Of a stretch of 64,000 nucleotides of DNA, positions 46,043 through 54,979 are shown in pieces. The stretch lies in assembly GCA_900471485.1 (NCBI GenBank), contig UCEU01000002.1, forward strand, positions 105,620 through 169,619, read 5' to 3'. The stretch is from Hyphomicrobiales bacterium. GTDB lineage: Bacteria > Pseudomonadota > Alphaproteobacteria > Rhizobiales > Rhizobiaceae. Both the position numbers and the translations under genes were made by a program. Position 1 is the first letter of the stretch. The number at the start of each line of letters is the position of its first letter. The notes under the pieces were generated by a model. It was not told where the DNA came from and did no database searches. It was given only the letters and a program-made list of their open reading frames with translations.

Positions 46043-47661
46043 CAGCCGATGATCCCGTGCATGAACCATCTTTGTGCCGCGTCTCGCTCATAATGGCCCT
46101 GGCGATAGATCCAGAAGCGGCGCCCCTTGTCGTCCTCGATCCGGAAATAATCCCGATCCCTGGCGTCTATTCCCTCCACGCCATCGATCCACCACTCCAT
46201 TGCCAGCCGCTCCGGTCCCTCGCTCTTCAGGACACGGTGCTGCATGCGCCGCCAATGAAAGCTCGCCGGTGCGCCGTCCGGGATTTCGACGGCAAAGGCA
46301 TCCATCGGCTCGGCCTTTTGCAAGAGCCGGATGGGCCGTTCGCTTCTGGCTGGCGGCGGATGTCCTTCCCTGCTTTTCGGGGCAGACAGGTGATCGATTG
46401 CCGGCACTGTAATGGAGGCTCTTTCCGGTACGTGGCTCTCCCGCAACTGGAAGGCTTGCAGACAGTCTTCTCCGAGGCGGGCTGAAACCCGCTCCACGAA
46501 GGCGGCAAGAGACGCGTCTTTCTGCTGGCGGTGTTCGAAATCGCCTTGCGAGTTCACGAAGGTTTCGTGGCGCAGCACGTTGAGACGCAGGATTTCAAAT
46601 CCGTAGCCGGCATCGAGATCGTCATACACGGCCTGCAGCCGCTCGGCGAAGAGGGCGGCGATGCGCCTGGGATCGCGCAGCGGTTGGGCAGTGCCGGCGG
46701 AAATGCGGAAAACCCGACCATCGACACGAAATAGGACGAGCTCGAAAACGCGTCCGCCGGCGCCGCGTGCCTCAAGCGAGGGTTTTAGCGAGAGCGCGAT
46801 CTGATCGGTGATTGCAAGGATGTCCTCCTCGGCGCCGACCGGTTCCATCAGGCGGCGCTCGGCCGAGAGACTGGCGACCGGAAGGCGGGGCGAGATCGGC
46901 TCCTCGTCGGTTCCAAGCACCTGATCGAGCCGCAGGAGCACGCTTGCGCCGAAACGGCGGGCAAGCGGCGCGCGTGGCGTTTCCATGAGGTCGCCGACAT
47001 ATTTCAGGCCCATCTTGCGAAGCGAGGCGACCGTGTCGTCGGCAAGGCGGAGTGAGGCGACCGGGAGAGGGGCGACCACCCGCTCCGCTTCCCCCTCGTC
47101 GATGATACCCCCCTGGGCGAAGCGACTGACAGCCCAGGAGAGGCCGGGCGAAGAGGTGATGGCGCCACGGGCGTCGAGACCCATCTGAAAAAGCCGCGAG
47201 AGAATATCCTTGAGAAGCACCTTCTCGCCGCCGAAGAGGTGGGCGCAGCCGGTGATGTCGAGAAACAGGCCATCGTTCCCGTCGAGTGCGACCAGCGGCG
47301 TATAGCGGTCGCACCAGTCGGCAATCGCTTCGAGAAAGCGCAGGTCGGCGGCAGGGTCCTCCTCGATCACATCAAGCGTCGGAAAGATGGCGCGGGCTTC
47401 GGCTACTCCCATGCTCTTGCGCAAGTTGATCGCTTCGGCCGCTTCATCGAGCGCGGTCAGCCGCATGGTATTGGCGTGGCGGCCTGAACAGACGATCGGC
47501 GGCGTCCTAGGACGATCGCGCAAACGCCAGGAGAGGCCCCACTTCCTCCTGGATATCCGGTCGGTCGGGAGATGCGGGAAATGCAGCGCCAGAATGCGCT
47601 GTGCGCTCGCCTGGAAAGCGAGTGTCGGCTGGTTGGCGGACAGGGAAAAACCGGCGGTCAT
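46042..47661 (-). CDS. imuB: ImuB, inactive Y-family polymerase-like mutasome protein
   Basis: A protein of about 539 residues from the ATG at 47661. It has the Y-family fold starting [17 protein letters not shown] but, as in other ImuB proteins, lacks the full set of catalytic carboxylates. It serves as the hub that links ImuA and DnaE2 to the beta clamp. Family blocks include [31 protein letters not shown], and the C-terminal [21 protein letters not shown] end ([13 protein letters not shown]). Its start lies 155 bases inside imuA, an unusually long overlap, and it overlaps dnaE2 by one base. Confidence 0.92.
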   Translation of the reverse strand: MTAGFSLSANQPTLAFQASAQRILALHFPHLPTDRISRRKWGLSWRLRDRPRTPPIVCSGRHANTMRLTALDEAAEAINLRKSMGVAEARAIFPTLDVIEEDPAADLRFLEAIADWCDRYTPLVALDGNDGLFLDITGCAHLFGGEKVLLKDILSRLFQMGLDARGAITSSPGLSWAVSRFAQGGIIDEGEAERVVAPLPVASLRLADDTVASLRKMGLKYVGDLMETPRAPLARRFGASVLLRLDQVLGTDEEPISPRLPVASLSAERRLMEPVGAEEDILAITDQIALSLKPSLEARGAGGRVFELVLFRVDGRVFRISAGTAQPLRDPRRIAALFAERLQAVYDDLDAGYGFEILRLNVLRHETFVNSQGDFEHRQQKDASLAAFVERVSARLGEDCLQAFQLRESHVPERASITVPAIDHLSAPKSREGHPPPARSERPIRLLQKAEPMDAFAVEIPDGAPASFHWRRMQHRVLKSEGPERLAMEWWIDGVEGIDARDRDYFRIEDDKGRRFWIYRQGHYERDAAQRWFMHGIIG

Positions 47662-48457
47662 GGGGGTTCCACTCCAGAAGGATGGAGAGCGGGGCCGGGT
47701 TTCGGCTCTTCTCCAGTGTGAGGCGAAATATCGGATTGCCGATGCTGCCGCCCAGCATCGAACCATCCGGCATGGGCCGCGCCTCGGCCGGCGCGGGTTC
47801 GGCAAGAAAGCGGAAAACGGCGCTGCTGGCCTCTTCCTCTCCCCCTTGCCGCAACAGGAAAAGCGGGCGCCCGGAGGACTTTGCCCGCAGATTGAGACGT
47901 CGGCTTTCCGTCAGCCCGAAGGGTTTCGGATTGCCGCGGACCTCAAGGATGATGGCCGGAAACACGCCGCTGGCAATGGCTGTTTCCGCAAGCCAAAGCG
48001 CATCCTCGAGCTTGCGCGGCGTTGCGTGCAGAAACAATCCGGGGTTCAGGCCGAAATCCCGCAGCCCGACGGCATAGGGTCGTCCGGCCTCGATGGAGGC
48101 GACGGTGTCCGCGATCCAGAGGACCGGCAAGGGGCCGCGTTGGTCGTCCTCATCCTGCCGCTGCAGCATGGCGGCCAGTGCCAGCACGAAGCCGCTGCCG
48201 GCGCCGGCATTGCGCAGTTGACCGGTGCGAACTTCGGTCAGGCCATCCAGAGGGAGACCGCCCTCGAGGGCGTCGTCGATCACGGCCATTCCAAGCGGCA
48301 GGCGCGGTGCATCATCGGCGTTTTTCCTGTCGCAATCTCGTTCGGCCAAAGCTTCGCTTTCCGCTGCCGCCAAGGCCGGCACCGGCTTTCCTTCAAGCTT
48401 TGCAATGGTTTCACGGAGCGCAAAAAGCCGCTCGCGCGCCACGGCCGACTGTGCCAC
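47507..48457 (-). CDS. imuA: ImuA, RecA-like SOS mutasome protein
   Basis: A 316-residue protein with a degenerate RecA/SulA-like core. Characteristic parts are LPLGMAVIDDALEGGLPLDG, LTEVRTGQLRNAGAGSGFVL, and LPVLWIADTVASIEAGRPYA. It probably contacts RecA during induced mutagenesis. I chose a GTG start at 48457 with GGAG seven bases upstream. Starting at the longer TTG near 48526 would place the LexA box inside the gene. First gene of imuA-imuB-dnaE2. Confidence 0.9.
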   Translation of the reverse strand: MAQSAVARERLFALRETIAKLEGKPVPALAAAESEALAERDCDRKNADDAPRLPLGMAVIDDALEGGLPLDGLTEVRTGQLRNAGAGSGFVLALAAMLQRQDEDDQRGPLPVLWIADTVASIEAGRPYAVGLRDFGLNPGLFLHATPRKLEDALWLAETAIASGVFPAIILEVRGNPKPFGLTESRRLNLRAKSSGRPLFLLRQGGEEEASSAVFRFLAEPAPAEARPMPDGSMLGGSIGNPIFRLTLEKSRNPAPLSILLEWNPHDRRFFPVRQPADTRFPGERTAHSGAAFPASPDRPDIQEEVGPLLAFARSS

Positions 48458-48479
48458 GACGTCACTCCATCTATCGGAT

Positions 48480-48494
48480 GTTCCTGTTATGTTC
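48480..48494. promoter_or_regulatory. LexA (SOS) box upstream of imuA-imuB-dnaE2
   Basis: GTTC-CTGTTAT-GTTC is an exact match to the alphaproteobacterial LexA consensus GTTC-N7-GTTC. It lies 23 bases before the imuA GTG start. Confidence 0.9.
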
Positions 48495-48620
48495 TTATGG
48501 ATTCCAGAGCTCGACTGAAGAGTCAACAGCCGTTTGATGTGAATTTATTCCTGCCCTTGATTCCGCTCTCGAAAATCAACTGCAAAGGCTCTATATGGGC
48601 GGCAAAGGAAAGGAGCTTTT

Positions 48621-49058
48621 ATGGCTCGCATAGACCAGAGCGACAATTGGCAGGATCGCCACGCTCCGACAATCAGCACGTTCGAGTCCCTGGCGATGGA
48701 GGCCTACAGCCACCTGCCGGATGAATTCCGTGCGCTGACGACCAATCTGACGATCGAAATCGAAGATTTTCCAGATGATGACGTGTTCGAGGACATGGCA
48801 CTGGAAACGCCGTTCGATCTGCTCGGCCTTTTCGAGGGGCGCGGGATTTCCGAGCGCTTCACCATGGAAACGGGCGAGCTTCCCAACCGCATCCGCCTCT
48901 ATAGGCGGCCGATCCTCGATTACTGGGCCGAGAACGACGAAACGCTGGGCGATATCATCACCCACGTGCTGATCCATGAGATCGGGCACCATTTCGGTCT
49001 CAGCGACGACGACATGGAGCGGATCGAGGCGAGCGCGGAAGAGGCGGCCGAGCGCTAG
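48621..49058 (+). CDS. Metallopeptidase family protein (MMP/zincin-like)
   Basis: A 145-residue cytoplasmic protein of the short zincin family often annotated only as metallopeptidase family protein. The zinc motif HEIGHHFG (H-E-x-x-H) is at about residues 118-125 and is followed by LSDDDMERIEASAEE. The N-terminal half contains TIEIEDFPDDDVFEDMAL, typical of the family. AAGGAG precedes the ATG. It is divergent from the imu operon. No substrate is known. Confidence 0.87.
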   Translation: MARIDQSDNWQDRHAPTISTFESLAMEAYSHLPDEFRALTTNLTIEIEDFPDDDVFEDMALETPFDLLGLFEGRGISERFTMETGELPNRIRLYRRPILDYWAENDETLGDIITHVLIHEIGHHFGLSDDDMERIEASAEEAAER

Positions 49059-49093
49059 GCGCCGGGTCTTCAGGCGCGCCCCGACAGCAAATC

Positions 49094-49300
49094 TTACTGC
49101 TCGGAAAGCTTCATGTCGGGGTGGTAGTCCTTGCCTTCGACATGCTTGACGATCGCCTGGGCGCACATCACCTGGCCGGTCTGCGAGTTGAAGGTCATGG
49201 CCGGCGAGCCGTTCAGCGACCAGCCCTTGTTGAGGGCGTCGGTTACTCGGTGGCAGAAGGCGGCGTCGTCCTGGCCGGTCAGAAGGCGGTAGAGCTTCAT
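49094..49300 (-). CDS. DUF1737 family protein
   Basis: A 68-residue protein starting MKLYRLLTGQDDAAFCHRVT and containing NKGWSLNGSPAMTFN, which is the DUF1737 pattern. The C-terminal part reads VKHVEGKDYHPDMKLSEQ. A GTG one codon earlier could also serve. It follows the CoA-ester lyase gene by about 11 bases and is likely co-transcribed. Function unknown. Confidence 0.85.
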   Translation of the reverse strand: MKLYRLLTGQDDAAFCHRVTDALNKGWSLNGSPAMTFNSQTGQVMCAQAIVKHVEGKDYHPDMKLSEQ

Positions 49301-49311
49301 CACATCGTCTT

Positions 49312-50235
49312 TCAGTTTGCCGTCTGGCTTTTCGCCTTCTGGCGTTCTGCAATCAGGCGGGCTTTATGAACCAGAGTTTCCGCCTGGACAAGATGCAGCC
49401 GCTCGATCATGCGTCCGCCGACATTGATGACGTTGAGGCCATCGGTGGCGGGGTCGGCGAAGGCTTTCATGATCGCCTCAGCTTCGGCGATGGCCGATGC
49501 GTCCGGGCCAAAATGCCGGTTGGCGGGCTCGATCTGCGCGGGATGGATCAGCATCTTGCCATCGAAGCCCATGGCATGTGCCTCGGCGCATTCGGTGTCG
49601 AAGCCATCGATATCCTTGAAATCGTTGAAGACACTGTCGATGGCGCAGAGGCCGTAAGCGCGCACGGCGAGGATCACCTGCATCAGCCAGGGCACGAGAT
49701 ACTGCCGGCCGGGCTGCGGCAGCACGCCGGTTTCCTTTCTGAGGTCGTTGAGGCCGACGACGAAGCAATCGAGCCTTGAGCCCGCCGTTCGCCCGGCTTC
49801 GGCGATCGCCGCGGCATTGAGGATGCCGCGTGGGGTCTCGATCATCGCCCAAATCCGCAATTCATCCGGCGCATCGGCATCCGTGAGAAGATCGCCGACC
49901 GACATGACATCCTGCGGTTCGTTGACCTTGGGCAGCAGAACGGCATCCGGCTCAAGCGCGCTCATGAGCTCCATGTCGGCGCGGCCCCAGCTGGTGTCGA
50001 GGCCGTTGATGCGGATGATGCGTTCCTTGCCCTCGAGCGGTTTGCCCTGAAAGAAGGTGGCCAGGTTATCGCGTGCTTCGGCCTTCCTCTCGGGCGCCAC
50101 GGAATCCTCAAGGTCGAAGATCACCGCGTCGCAATCGAGCTGATGGGTCTTTTCCAGGGCGCGGAGGTTGATCGCGGGAACGCTCAGCACCGAGCGGCGC
50201 AGGTTCATCGAACGGGTGAGGGGGCTTTGGCTCAT
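49312..50235 (-). CDS. HpcH/HpaI (CitE-like) CoA-ester lyase
   Basis: A 307-residue TIM-barrel lyase related to the citrate lyase beta subunit and malyl-CoA lyases, which split or form C-C bonds in CoA esters using Mg2+. Visible motifs are RRSVLSVPAINLRALEK, the metal-binding CDAVIFDLEDSVAPERK, RINGLDTSWGRADM, and IWAMIETPRGILNAA with its catalytic Glu. The citrate lyase alpha and gamma subunits are absent, so a malyl- or citramalyl-CoA type reaction is more likely than citrate cleavage. The precise substrate is unknown. Confidence 0.9.
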   Translation of the reverse strand: MSQSPLTRSMNLRRSVLSVPAINLRALEKTHQLDCDAVIFDLEDSVAPERKAEARDNLATFFQGKPLEGKERIIRINGLDTSWGRADMELMSALEPDAVLLPKVNEPQDVMSVGDLLTDADAPDELRIWAMIETPRGILNAAAIAEAGRTAGSRLDCFVVGLNDLRKETGVLPQPGRQYLVPWLMQVILAVRAYGLCAIDSVFNDFKDIDGFDTECAEAHAMGFDGKMLIHPAQIEPANRHFGPDASAIAEAEAIMKAFADPATDGLNVINVGGRMIERLHLVQAETLVHKARLIAERQKAKSQTAN

Positions 50236-50348
50236 CACGAATGTGTGTCAAGCTTTGTGACCGATGGCAAGACAACAAAAAGCCATGCTTCCCTTGCAGA
50301 GAAGAAGACGAAGGACCACATTCCTTTCCTGAGAAAGGTTTTAAACCC

Positions 50349-50591
50349 ATGCAGAATATCCGTTCCGTCTTCCTCCTGCTTGCCGGCATCACGGCATTCG
50401 CAGCACTGGCGCTTCTCACGTTTTCCGTGACGCTCGCTGTTGGCGGCATTCTGACGGTGCTGATGGTGGGCCGCGCGCTTTCGCTGAAGATGAAGCCGGC
50501 GCCGGTGCGCGCCACGGCCAAGTCCAAGACCCATACCGGCGAAACCATGCGTATCTGGAACGACGGTCGCGGCACGATCATCGATCTCTGA
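50349..50591 (+). CDS. Hypothetical membrane protein
   Basis: An 80-residue protein starting MQNIRSVFLLLAGITAFAAL. It has two adjoining hydrophobic segments (about residues 6-24 and 26-44, the second GGILTVLMVGRAL), then a basic tail KMKPAPVRATAKSKTHTGET and a final MRIWNDGRGTIIDL. The C-terminal motif RIWNDGRGTIIDL is memorable, and I believe it recurs in Rhizobiales, but I know no function. It is divergent from the lyase gene. Confidence 0.72.
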   Translation: MQNIRSVFLLLAGITAFAALALLTFSVTLAVGGILTVLMVGRALSLKMKPAPVRATAKSKTHTGETMRIWNDGRGTIIDL

Positions 50592-50712
50592 TCGTTCCGG
50601 TCGATTTCTTTTCCAACAGCTGTCGGCTCGCGTTGTTTCTGAACGTCCTAGATGCGGCAAGGCTTATGCCTGCACGAGCATCACGCCCGGGCATCACGCA
50701 ATGGAGGACTGC

Positions 50713-51141
50713 ATGGAAAGCGAAACGCAAACCGGCCAGATGGCCATGCCGCCGGTCAAGAACGGACTGCTCCCCTACATCACCGTCGACGGCGCGCTGA
50801 AGGCGGCGGAATTCTACAGAGAAGCTTTCGGCGCCGAGCAGGCATTCGTCGTGCCGCCCGATGAAAAGGGGCGCACGATGCATGTGCATCTCTACATCAA
50901 CGGCAGTTCGCTGATGCTGAGCGACGCCTATCCCGAGCACGGCCACCCCTTCCGGCCGCACCAAGGTTTCTCGCTGCAGCTCGTGGTCGACGATATCGAT
51001 TTCTGGTGGGAGCGGGCAATGAAGGCCGGCGTCGAGGTGGTCATGCCCGTCGAGCGCATGTTCTGGGGTGACCGCTATGGTCAGCTGCGCGATCCCTTCG
51101 GCGTCTCCTGGGCGATGAACGAGCCCGCCAAGGCTGGCTAG
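50713..51141 (+). CDS. VOC family protein (PhnB/glyoxalase-like)
   Basis: A 142-residue protein of the vicinal-oxygen-chelate superfamily. The opening PYITVDGALKAAEFYREAFG and the end YGQLRDPFGVSWAMN mark the PhnB-like group. One domain carries metal-ligand candidates in HVHLYINGSSLML. A GGAGG five bases upstream supports the ATG at 50713. Such proteins may be isomerases, dioxygenases or resistance factors; the function here is unknown. Confidence 0.88.
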   Translation: MESETQTGQMAMPPVKNGLLPYITVDGALKAAEFYREAFGAEQAFVVPPDEKGRTMHVHLYINGSSLMLSDAYPEHGHPFRPHQGFSLQLVVDDIDFWWERAMKAGVEVVMPVERMFWGDRYGQLRDPFGVSWAMNEPAKAG

Positions 51142-51268
51142 ATCAGCCGCGCCCGGCCGGCCGATTCTTCGGGGCGCTGGCCGGGGCTGCAGATTCCCCT
51201 TCATTTTGCCGGGAAACTGGACTAAACGCTGATCAACACACTATCTCTGCCGAACTGGAGGCCAGGCC

Positions 51269-51877
51269 ATGGAAAAATTCACCAAGCTGACGGGCGTCGC
51301 CGCCCCTCTGCCGGTTGTCAACATCGACACCGACATGATCATCCCGAAGGATTACCTGAAGACGATCAAGCGCACCGGCCTCGGCAAGGGTCTCTTCGCG
51401 GAAGCCCGCTACAATGAAGACGGCACGCCGAACGAGGATTTCGTCCTCAACAAGCCGGCCTACCAGAACGCCAAAATTCTCGTCGCCGGCGACAATTTCG
51501 GCTGCGGCTCCTCGCGCGAGCACGCGCCGTGGGCGCTTCTCGATTTCGGCATCCGCTGCGTGATCTCCACCAGCTTCGCCGACATCTTCTATAACAACTG
51601 TTTCAAGAACGGCATTCTGCCGATCAAGGTCAGCCCGCAAAATCTGGAAAAGCTGCTGGACGACGCCTCGCGCGGCTCCAACGCCATCCTGACGGTCGAC
51701 CTGGAAAACATGGAAATCACCGGCCCTGATGGCGGCTCCATCAAGTTCGATCTCGATGCCTTCAAGCGTCATTGCATGCTGAACGGTCTCGATGATATCG
51801 GCCTGACGATGGAAAAGGGCAAGGAAATCGACCAGTTCGAAAAGGCCAACGCCGCTTCCCATCCCTGGGCCGCCTAA
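51269..51877 (+). CDS. leuD: 3-isopropylmalate dehydratase small subunit
   Basis: A 202-residue subunit of isopropylmalate isomerase in leucine synthesis. The swivel domain shows the conserved [16 protein letters not shown] and the substrate loop [17 protein letters not shown], followed by [27 protein letters not shown] precedes the ATG. The large subunit LeuC is not in the window, while leuB lies 1.9 kb downstream, separated by a toxin-antitoxin pair and a dehydratase. Confidence 0.97.
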   Translation: MEKFTKLTGVAAPLPVVNIDTDMIIPKDYLKTIKRTGLGKGLFAEARYNEDGTPNEDFVLNKPAYQNAKILVAGDNFGCGSSREHAPWALLDFGIRCVISTSFADIFYNNCFKNGILPIKVSPQNLEKLLDDASRGSNAILTVDLENMEITGPDGGSIKFDLDAFKRHCMLNGLDDIGLTMEKGKEIDQFEKANAASHPWAA

Positions 51878-51901
51878 GCGCCTCGACAGGATTGCATGAA
51901 C

Positions 51902-51935
51902 AAGCCGGTGGGTTCGTCCCGCCGGCTTTTTCTTT
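51902..51935 (+). terminator. Terminator after leuD
   Basis: AGCCGGTGGG and CCCGCCGGCT pair with one wobble around TTCGT and are followed by TTTTCTTT. Confidence 0.85.
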
Positions 51936-51963
51936 GGCCGCACGGGGTGTTGTCCCATTGATT

Positions 51964-51991
51964 TGACAGTGTAATGCGTTGGGTTACACTG
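51964..51991 (+). promoter_or_regulatory. Promoter and palindromic operator of the toxin-antitoxin operon
   Basis: CAGTGTAA-N9-TTACACTG (51967-51991) is a perfect 8-bp inverted repeat. It overlaps a promoter made of TTGACA (51964-51969), a 16-base gap and TACACT (51986-style position 51985-51990). An antitoxin bound here would block RNA polymerase, the usual autoregulation. Confidence 0.72.
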
Positions 51992-52021
51992 CATCCCAGT
52001 GAATTGCGGGATGAGTTTGCC

Positions 52022-52297
52022 ATGCCGAACCAAGATAGATCACAGGTGTCTCTGCGGCTGCCAACCGAGCTTGTTGCGGCATTCGATGATATTGCCGAAG
52101 TGCTGGATCGTGACCGGAGCTGGATCATGCGCAAGGCGCTTGAACAGTATCTCGCCAACGAGGGAAACGACATTCTGCGTGATGCAGAGGGGATCGCCGA
52201 GCTCGATCGTGGCGAGAGCGTCGATCTGGACGATGTGCTTCAGAAAGCCCGGGCAATCGTTGATGCCGCGGAGCATCGGCATAGACGGGCCGGCTGA
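52022..52297 (+). CDS. Ribbon-helix-helix antitoxin (CopG/ParD-like)
   Basis: A 91-residue protein. The N-terminal strand-helix-helix SQVSLRLPTELVAAFDDIAE followed by LDRDRSWIMRKALEQYL is a ribbon-helix-helix DNA-binding domain. The polar C-terminus with acidic DDVLQKARAIVDAAEH would wrap the toxin. The ATG at 52022 is the first start after the promoter; the longer frame from 51974 lies over the operator. It overlaps the toxin gene by one base (TGATG), the typical antitoxin-first order. Confidence 0.88.
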   Translation: MPNQDRSQVSLRLPTELVAAFDDIAEVLDRDRSWIMRKALEQYLANEGNDILRDAEGIAELDRGESVDLDDVLQKARAIVDAAEHRHRRAG

Positions 52298-52632
52298 TGC
52301 CGCCTGTCCGCCTCTCTAAAAGCGCCGAGCGTTGGTTTTTGAAGAGGGTCGCGGAGCTGGTGACAGTCAATCCGGCTGCGGCGAGACGTCTGATCGATCG
52401 ACTTGAAACACTGAAGCAGCTGCTGTCGTCTTTTCCCGCGATGACAGAGAAAGGTATTATTGAGGGAACGCGGAAGGTGAGCATGCCACCGCTGATCCTT
52501 ACAATACGTGAGCGAGGCGGCTTTCTTGAGATATCCGCCATCCGCGACGGTCGGCAGAAGGATGCACTGGCGCCCGCGGAATTGCTGGACGCCGATGATC
52601 CGAAGGGTAACGACGAAGACGGCAACGACTGA
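52297..52632 (+). CDS. RelE/ParE-family toxin
   Basis: A 111-residue protein of the RelE/ParE fold. It begins MPPVRLSKSAERWFLKRVAE, with a helix that includes NPAAARRLIDRLETLKQLL and strand-forming GTRKVSMPPLILTIRERGGF, then EISAIRDGRQK. The last strand with IRDGRQ resembles the end of ParE-type toxins. It is coupled to the antitoxin. Whether it inhibits gyrase (ParE) or cleaves mRNA (RelE) cannot be decided here. The C-terminus is extended and acidic (DADDPKGNDEDGND). Confidence 0.83.
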   Translation: MPPVRLSKSAERWFLKRVAELVTVNPAAARRLIDRLETLKQLLSSFPAMTEKGIIEGTRKVSMPPLILTIRERGGFLEISAIRDGRQKDALAPAELLDADDPKGNDEDGND

Positions 52633-52646
52633 TCGGCCCGGTCGCC

Positions 52647-53579
52647 TCAGAGCAGGCGCTCTCTCCACATCTTGAGCTTCTCCAGCGACACGCCGATGCC
52701 GCCGCAGACCTCGATCAGCGGGTTTTTGAAGCGGGCGAGGAGGTCGGGGTGGGTGTCGGCGACGGCAAGGGCGGCGCCGCAGGCGGGTTCGACGAGGATA
52801 CGATAGGCATCGGCGAATTTCAGGCAGGCGGCGACGGCTTCGGCGTCGGTCACCGTCGCGCTCTCGATCGGATGATTTTTGGGAAGGTCGAAGACATGCT
52901 GGGCGACCTGGCGGGCGCCGAGCGAGGTGGCGATCGAGGTGATGGCGGGCAGGGTGATGCGTTCGCCGGCGGCCAGGCTGGCGTTGAAGGATGCGGCGCC
53001 TTCGGTCTCGACGGCGATGACGGGCACATTATCGAGGCCGTTGCGCTTGAGGCCGGCGACGATGCCGGCAAGCAGGCCGCCACCGCCGACGCTGGCAATC
53101 ACGCAATCGAACTCGGCGCCCTTGGCCACCACTTCGTCGATCAGCGTGCCGTGGCCTTCCCAGAGCAGTGGATGGTCGAAGGGGTGCACATAGGCGGCCT
53201 TGCGCTCTGCGGCGAGATTGACCGCATGGGCGTTGGCCTCGTCGAAGACCGAACCATGGACGAGGACGGCGGCGCCTGTCGCGGCAATCGAGCGGCGGAC
53301 GTCCTCGGAGGTCGTTTCCGGCACGATGATAGTGACGGGTACGCCGAGCGCGCGGCCGGCATAGGCAGCGGCGATGCCGGCGTTGCCGCCGGAAGCGCAG
53401 AATATTTCTTTCGCACCGTTTTCCACCTCGTGCTGGCACAATCTGCCGACGCCGCGCAGCTTGAAACTTCCCGCCGGCTGCAGCGCATCGAGCTTCAGCC
53501 AGAGCGGCCTGTTTGCTGCGCTATAGTCGGCGGATGTCTGAAAGAGCGGGGTGTCGAGATGGAGCGGTGCGGCGGGCAT
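52647..53579 (-). CDS. PLP-dependent serine/threonine dehydratase-like protein
   Basis: A 310-residue fold-type II PLP enzyme. The cofactor Lys is residue 40 in LQPAGSFKLRGVG, the phosphate loop is VGGGGLLAG near the middle, and the ASGGNAGIAAAYAG motif is the substrate loop. Length matches catabolic L-serine dehydratases rather than biosynthetic IlvA, which would carry a regulatory domain. The ATG at 53579 is the last start before the conserved domain. It is transcribed convergently with the toxin-antitoxin pair and divergently from leuB. Confidence 0.86.
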   Translation of the reverse strand: MPAAPLHLDTPLFQTSADYSAANRPLWLKLDALQPAGSFKLRGVGRLCQHEVENGAKEIFCASGGNAGIAAAYAGRALGVPVTIIVPETTSEDVRRSIAATGAAVLVHGSVFDEANAHAVNLAAERKAAYVHPFDHPLLWEGHGTLIDEVVAKGAEFDCVIASVGGGGLLAGIVAGLKRNGLDNVPVIAVETEGAASFNASLAAGERITLPAITSIATSLGARQVAQHVFDLPKNHPIESATVTDAEAVAACLKFADAYRILVEPACGAALAVADTHPDLLARFKNPLIEVCGGIGVSLEKLKMWRERLL

Positions 53580-53747
53580 GGCGTTTTCCGGGTCATGGTC
53601 ACGATGCCCTTCTTGTTGCCCAGGCAAATCGCCTGGTCAACCGATCGTTCAACTCTGGCGCCAACCGTACCGAAACGGCCTCTTCGTCGCTTGAAATGAC
53701 CACTCACGGGGGATAATAAGCCGCAACCTGTTTTTCCGGAGGACTTC

Positions 53748-54860
53748 ATGACAACGCGCAATCTTTTCCTGCTGCCTGGCGACGGCATCGGCCCCGAGGC
53801 CATGGGCGAGGTCCGCAAGATCATCGCTTACATGAACGAGGAAATGTCCGCTGGCTTCGTCACCGACGAAGGTCTGGTCGGCGGCAGCGCCTATGACGCG
53901 CATGGCGCGGCGATCTCCGAAGCCGACATGCAGAAGGCGCTTGCAGCGGACGCGGTTCTCTTCGGCGCCGTCGGCGGCCCGAAGTGGGACGACGTTCCCT
54001 ATGAAATGCGCCCGGAAGCCGGCCTGCTGCGCCTGCGTAAGGATCTCGAGCTGTTCGCGAACCTCCGTCCCGCCATCTGCTACCCAGCGCTCGCTGCCGC
54101 TTCCTCGCTGAAGCCGGAGCTGGTCGAAGGCCTGGACATCCTGATCATCCGCGAACTGACGGGTGGTGTCTATTTCGGCGAGCCGAAGACGATTACCGAT
54201 CTCGGCAATGGCCAGAAGCGTGCCATCGACACGCAGGTCTATGACACCTACGAGATCGAGCGTATCTCGGCCGTTGCCTTCGAAATGGCCCGCACGCGCC
54301 AGAACCGCGTCTGCTCCATGGAAAAGCGCAACGTCATGAAGTCGGGCGTGTTGTGGAACCAGGTCGTGACCGCGACGCACAAGGACAAGTATTCGGACGT
54401 CAAGCTCGAGCACATGCTGGCGGACGCCGGCGGCATGCAGCTCGTGCGCGCGCCGAAGCAGTTCGACGTCATCGTCACCGACAACCTGTTCGGCGACATG
54501 CTGTCCGACGTTGCCGCCATGCTCACGGGCTCGCTCGGAATGCTGCCGTCGGCTTCGCTCGGCGCGCCTGACGGCAAGACCGGCAAGCGCAAGGCGCTCT
54601 ACGAGCCGGTACATGGTTCTGCGCCTGACATCGCCGGCAAGGGCATCGCCAATCCGATCGCGATGATCGCCTCGTTTGCCATGTGCCTGCGCTACTCCTT
54701 CGGCATGGTCAAGGAAGCCGACAACCTTGAGAAGGCAATCGCAAACGTGCTCGACAAGGGCATCCGCACCGCCGACATCATGGCCGACGGCGCCAGGAAG
54801 GTTGGCACGGTCGAGATGGGCGAAGCGATCCTCTCCGAGTTCAAGGCGCTTTCAGCCTGA
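53748..54860 (+). CDS. leuB: 3-isopropylmalate dehydrogenase
   Basis: A 370-residue NAD-dependent enzyme of leucine synthesis that oxidatively decarboxylates 3-isopropylmalate. It begins [20 protein letters not shown], with [15 protein letters not shown], the substrate-binding [10 protein letters not shown], and [20 protein letters not shown]. The end [20 protein letters not shown] is diagnostic. AACCTG and GGAGG precede the ATG. The stop is followed immediately by a parS-like site. Confidence 0.97.
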   Translation: MTTRNLFLLPGDGIGPEAMGEVRKIIAYMNEEMSAGFVTDEGLVGGSAYDAHGAAISEADMQKALAADAVLFGAVGGPKWDDVPYEMRPEAGLLRLRKDLELFANLRPAICYPALAAASSLKPELVEGLDILIIRELTGGVYFGEPKTITDLGNGQKRAIDTQVYDTYEIERISAVAFEMARTRQNRVCSMEKRNVMKSGVLWNQVVTATHKDKYSDVKLEHMLADAGGMQLVRAPKQFDVIVTDNLFGDMLSDVAAMLTGSLGMLPSASLGAPDGKTGKRKALYEPVHGSAPDIAGKGIANPIAMIASFAMCLRYSFGMVKEADNLEKAIANVLDKGIRTADIMADGARKVGTVEMGEAILSEFKALSA

Positions 54861-54876
54861 TATTTCACGTGAAACA
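54861..54876. promoter_or_regulatory. parS-like ParB-binding site
   Basis: TATTTCACGTGAAACA differs at one base from the bacterial chromosomal parS consensus TGTTTCACGTGAAACA and starts directly after the leuB stop codon. parS sites cluster near replication origins and nucleate ParB. Confidence 0.82.
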
Positions 54877-54979
54877 TCGTTCAGACCCTTCGCGTCTCAA
54901 GATGCGGAGGGCCTTTGCATTGAAGGCACGTACCGCAGCCCCTATCTCCCTCCTGCGTTGAGAAAGGAGCGGGAGTGGA

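Noticed and set aside
53620..53636. CCAGGC-N5-GCCTGG palindrome between the dehydratase and leuB
   Set aside because: Only six-base arms in GC-rich DNA, far from both starts, and no known operator of this form; chance is a good explanation.
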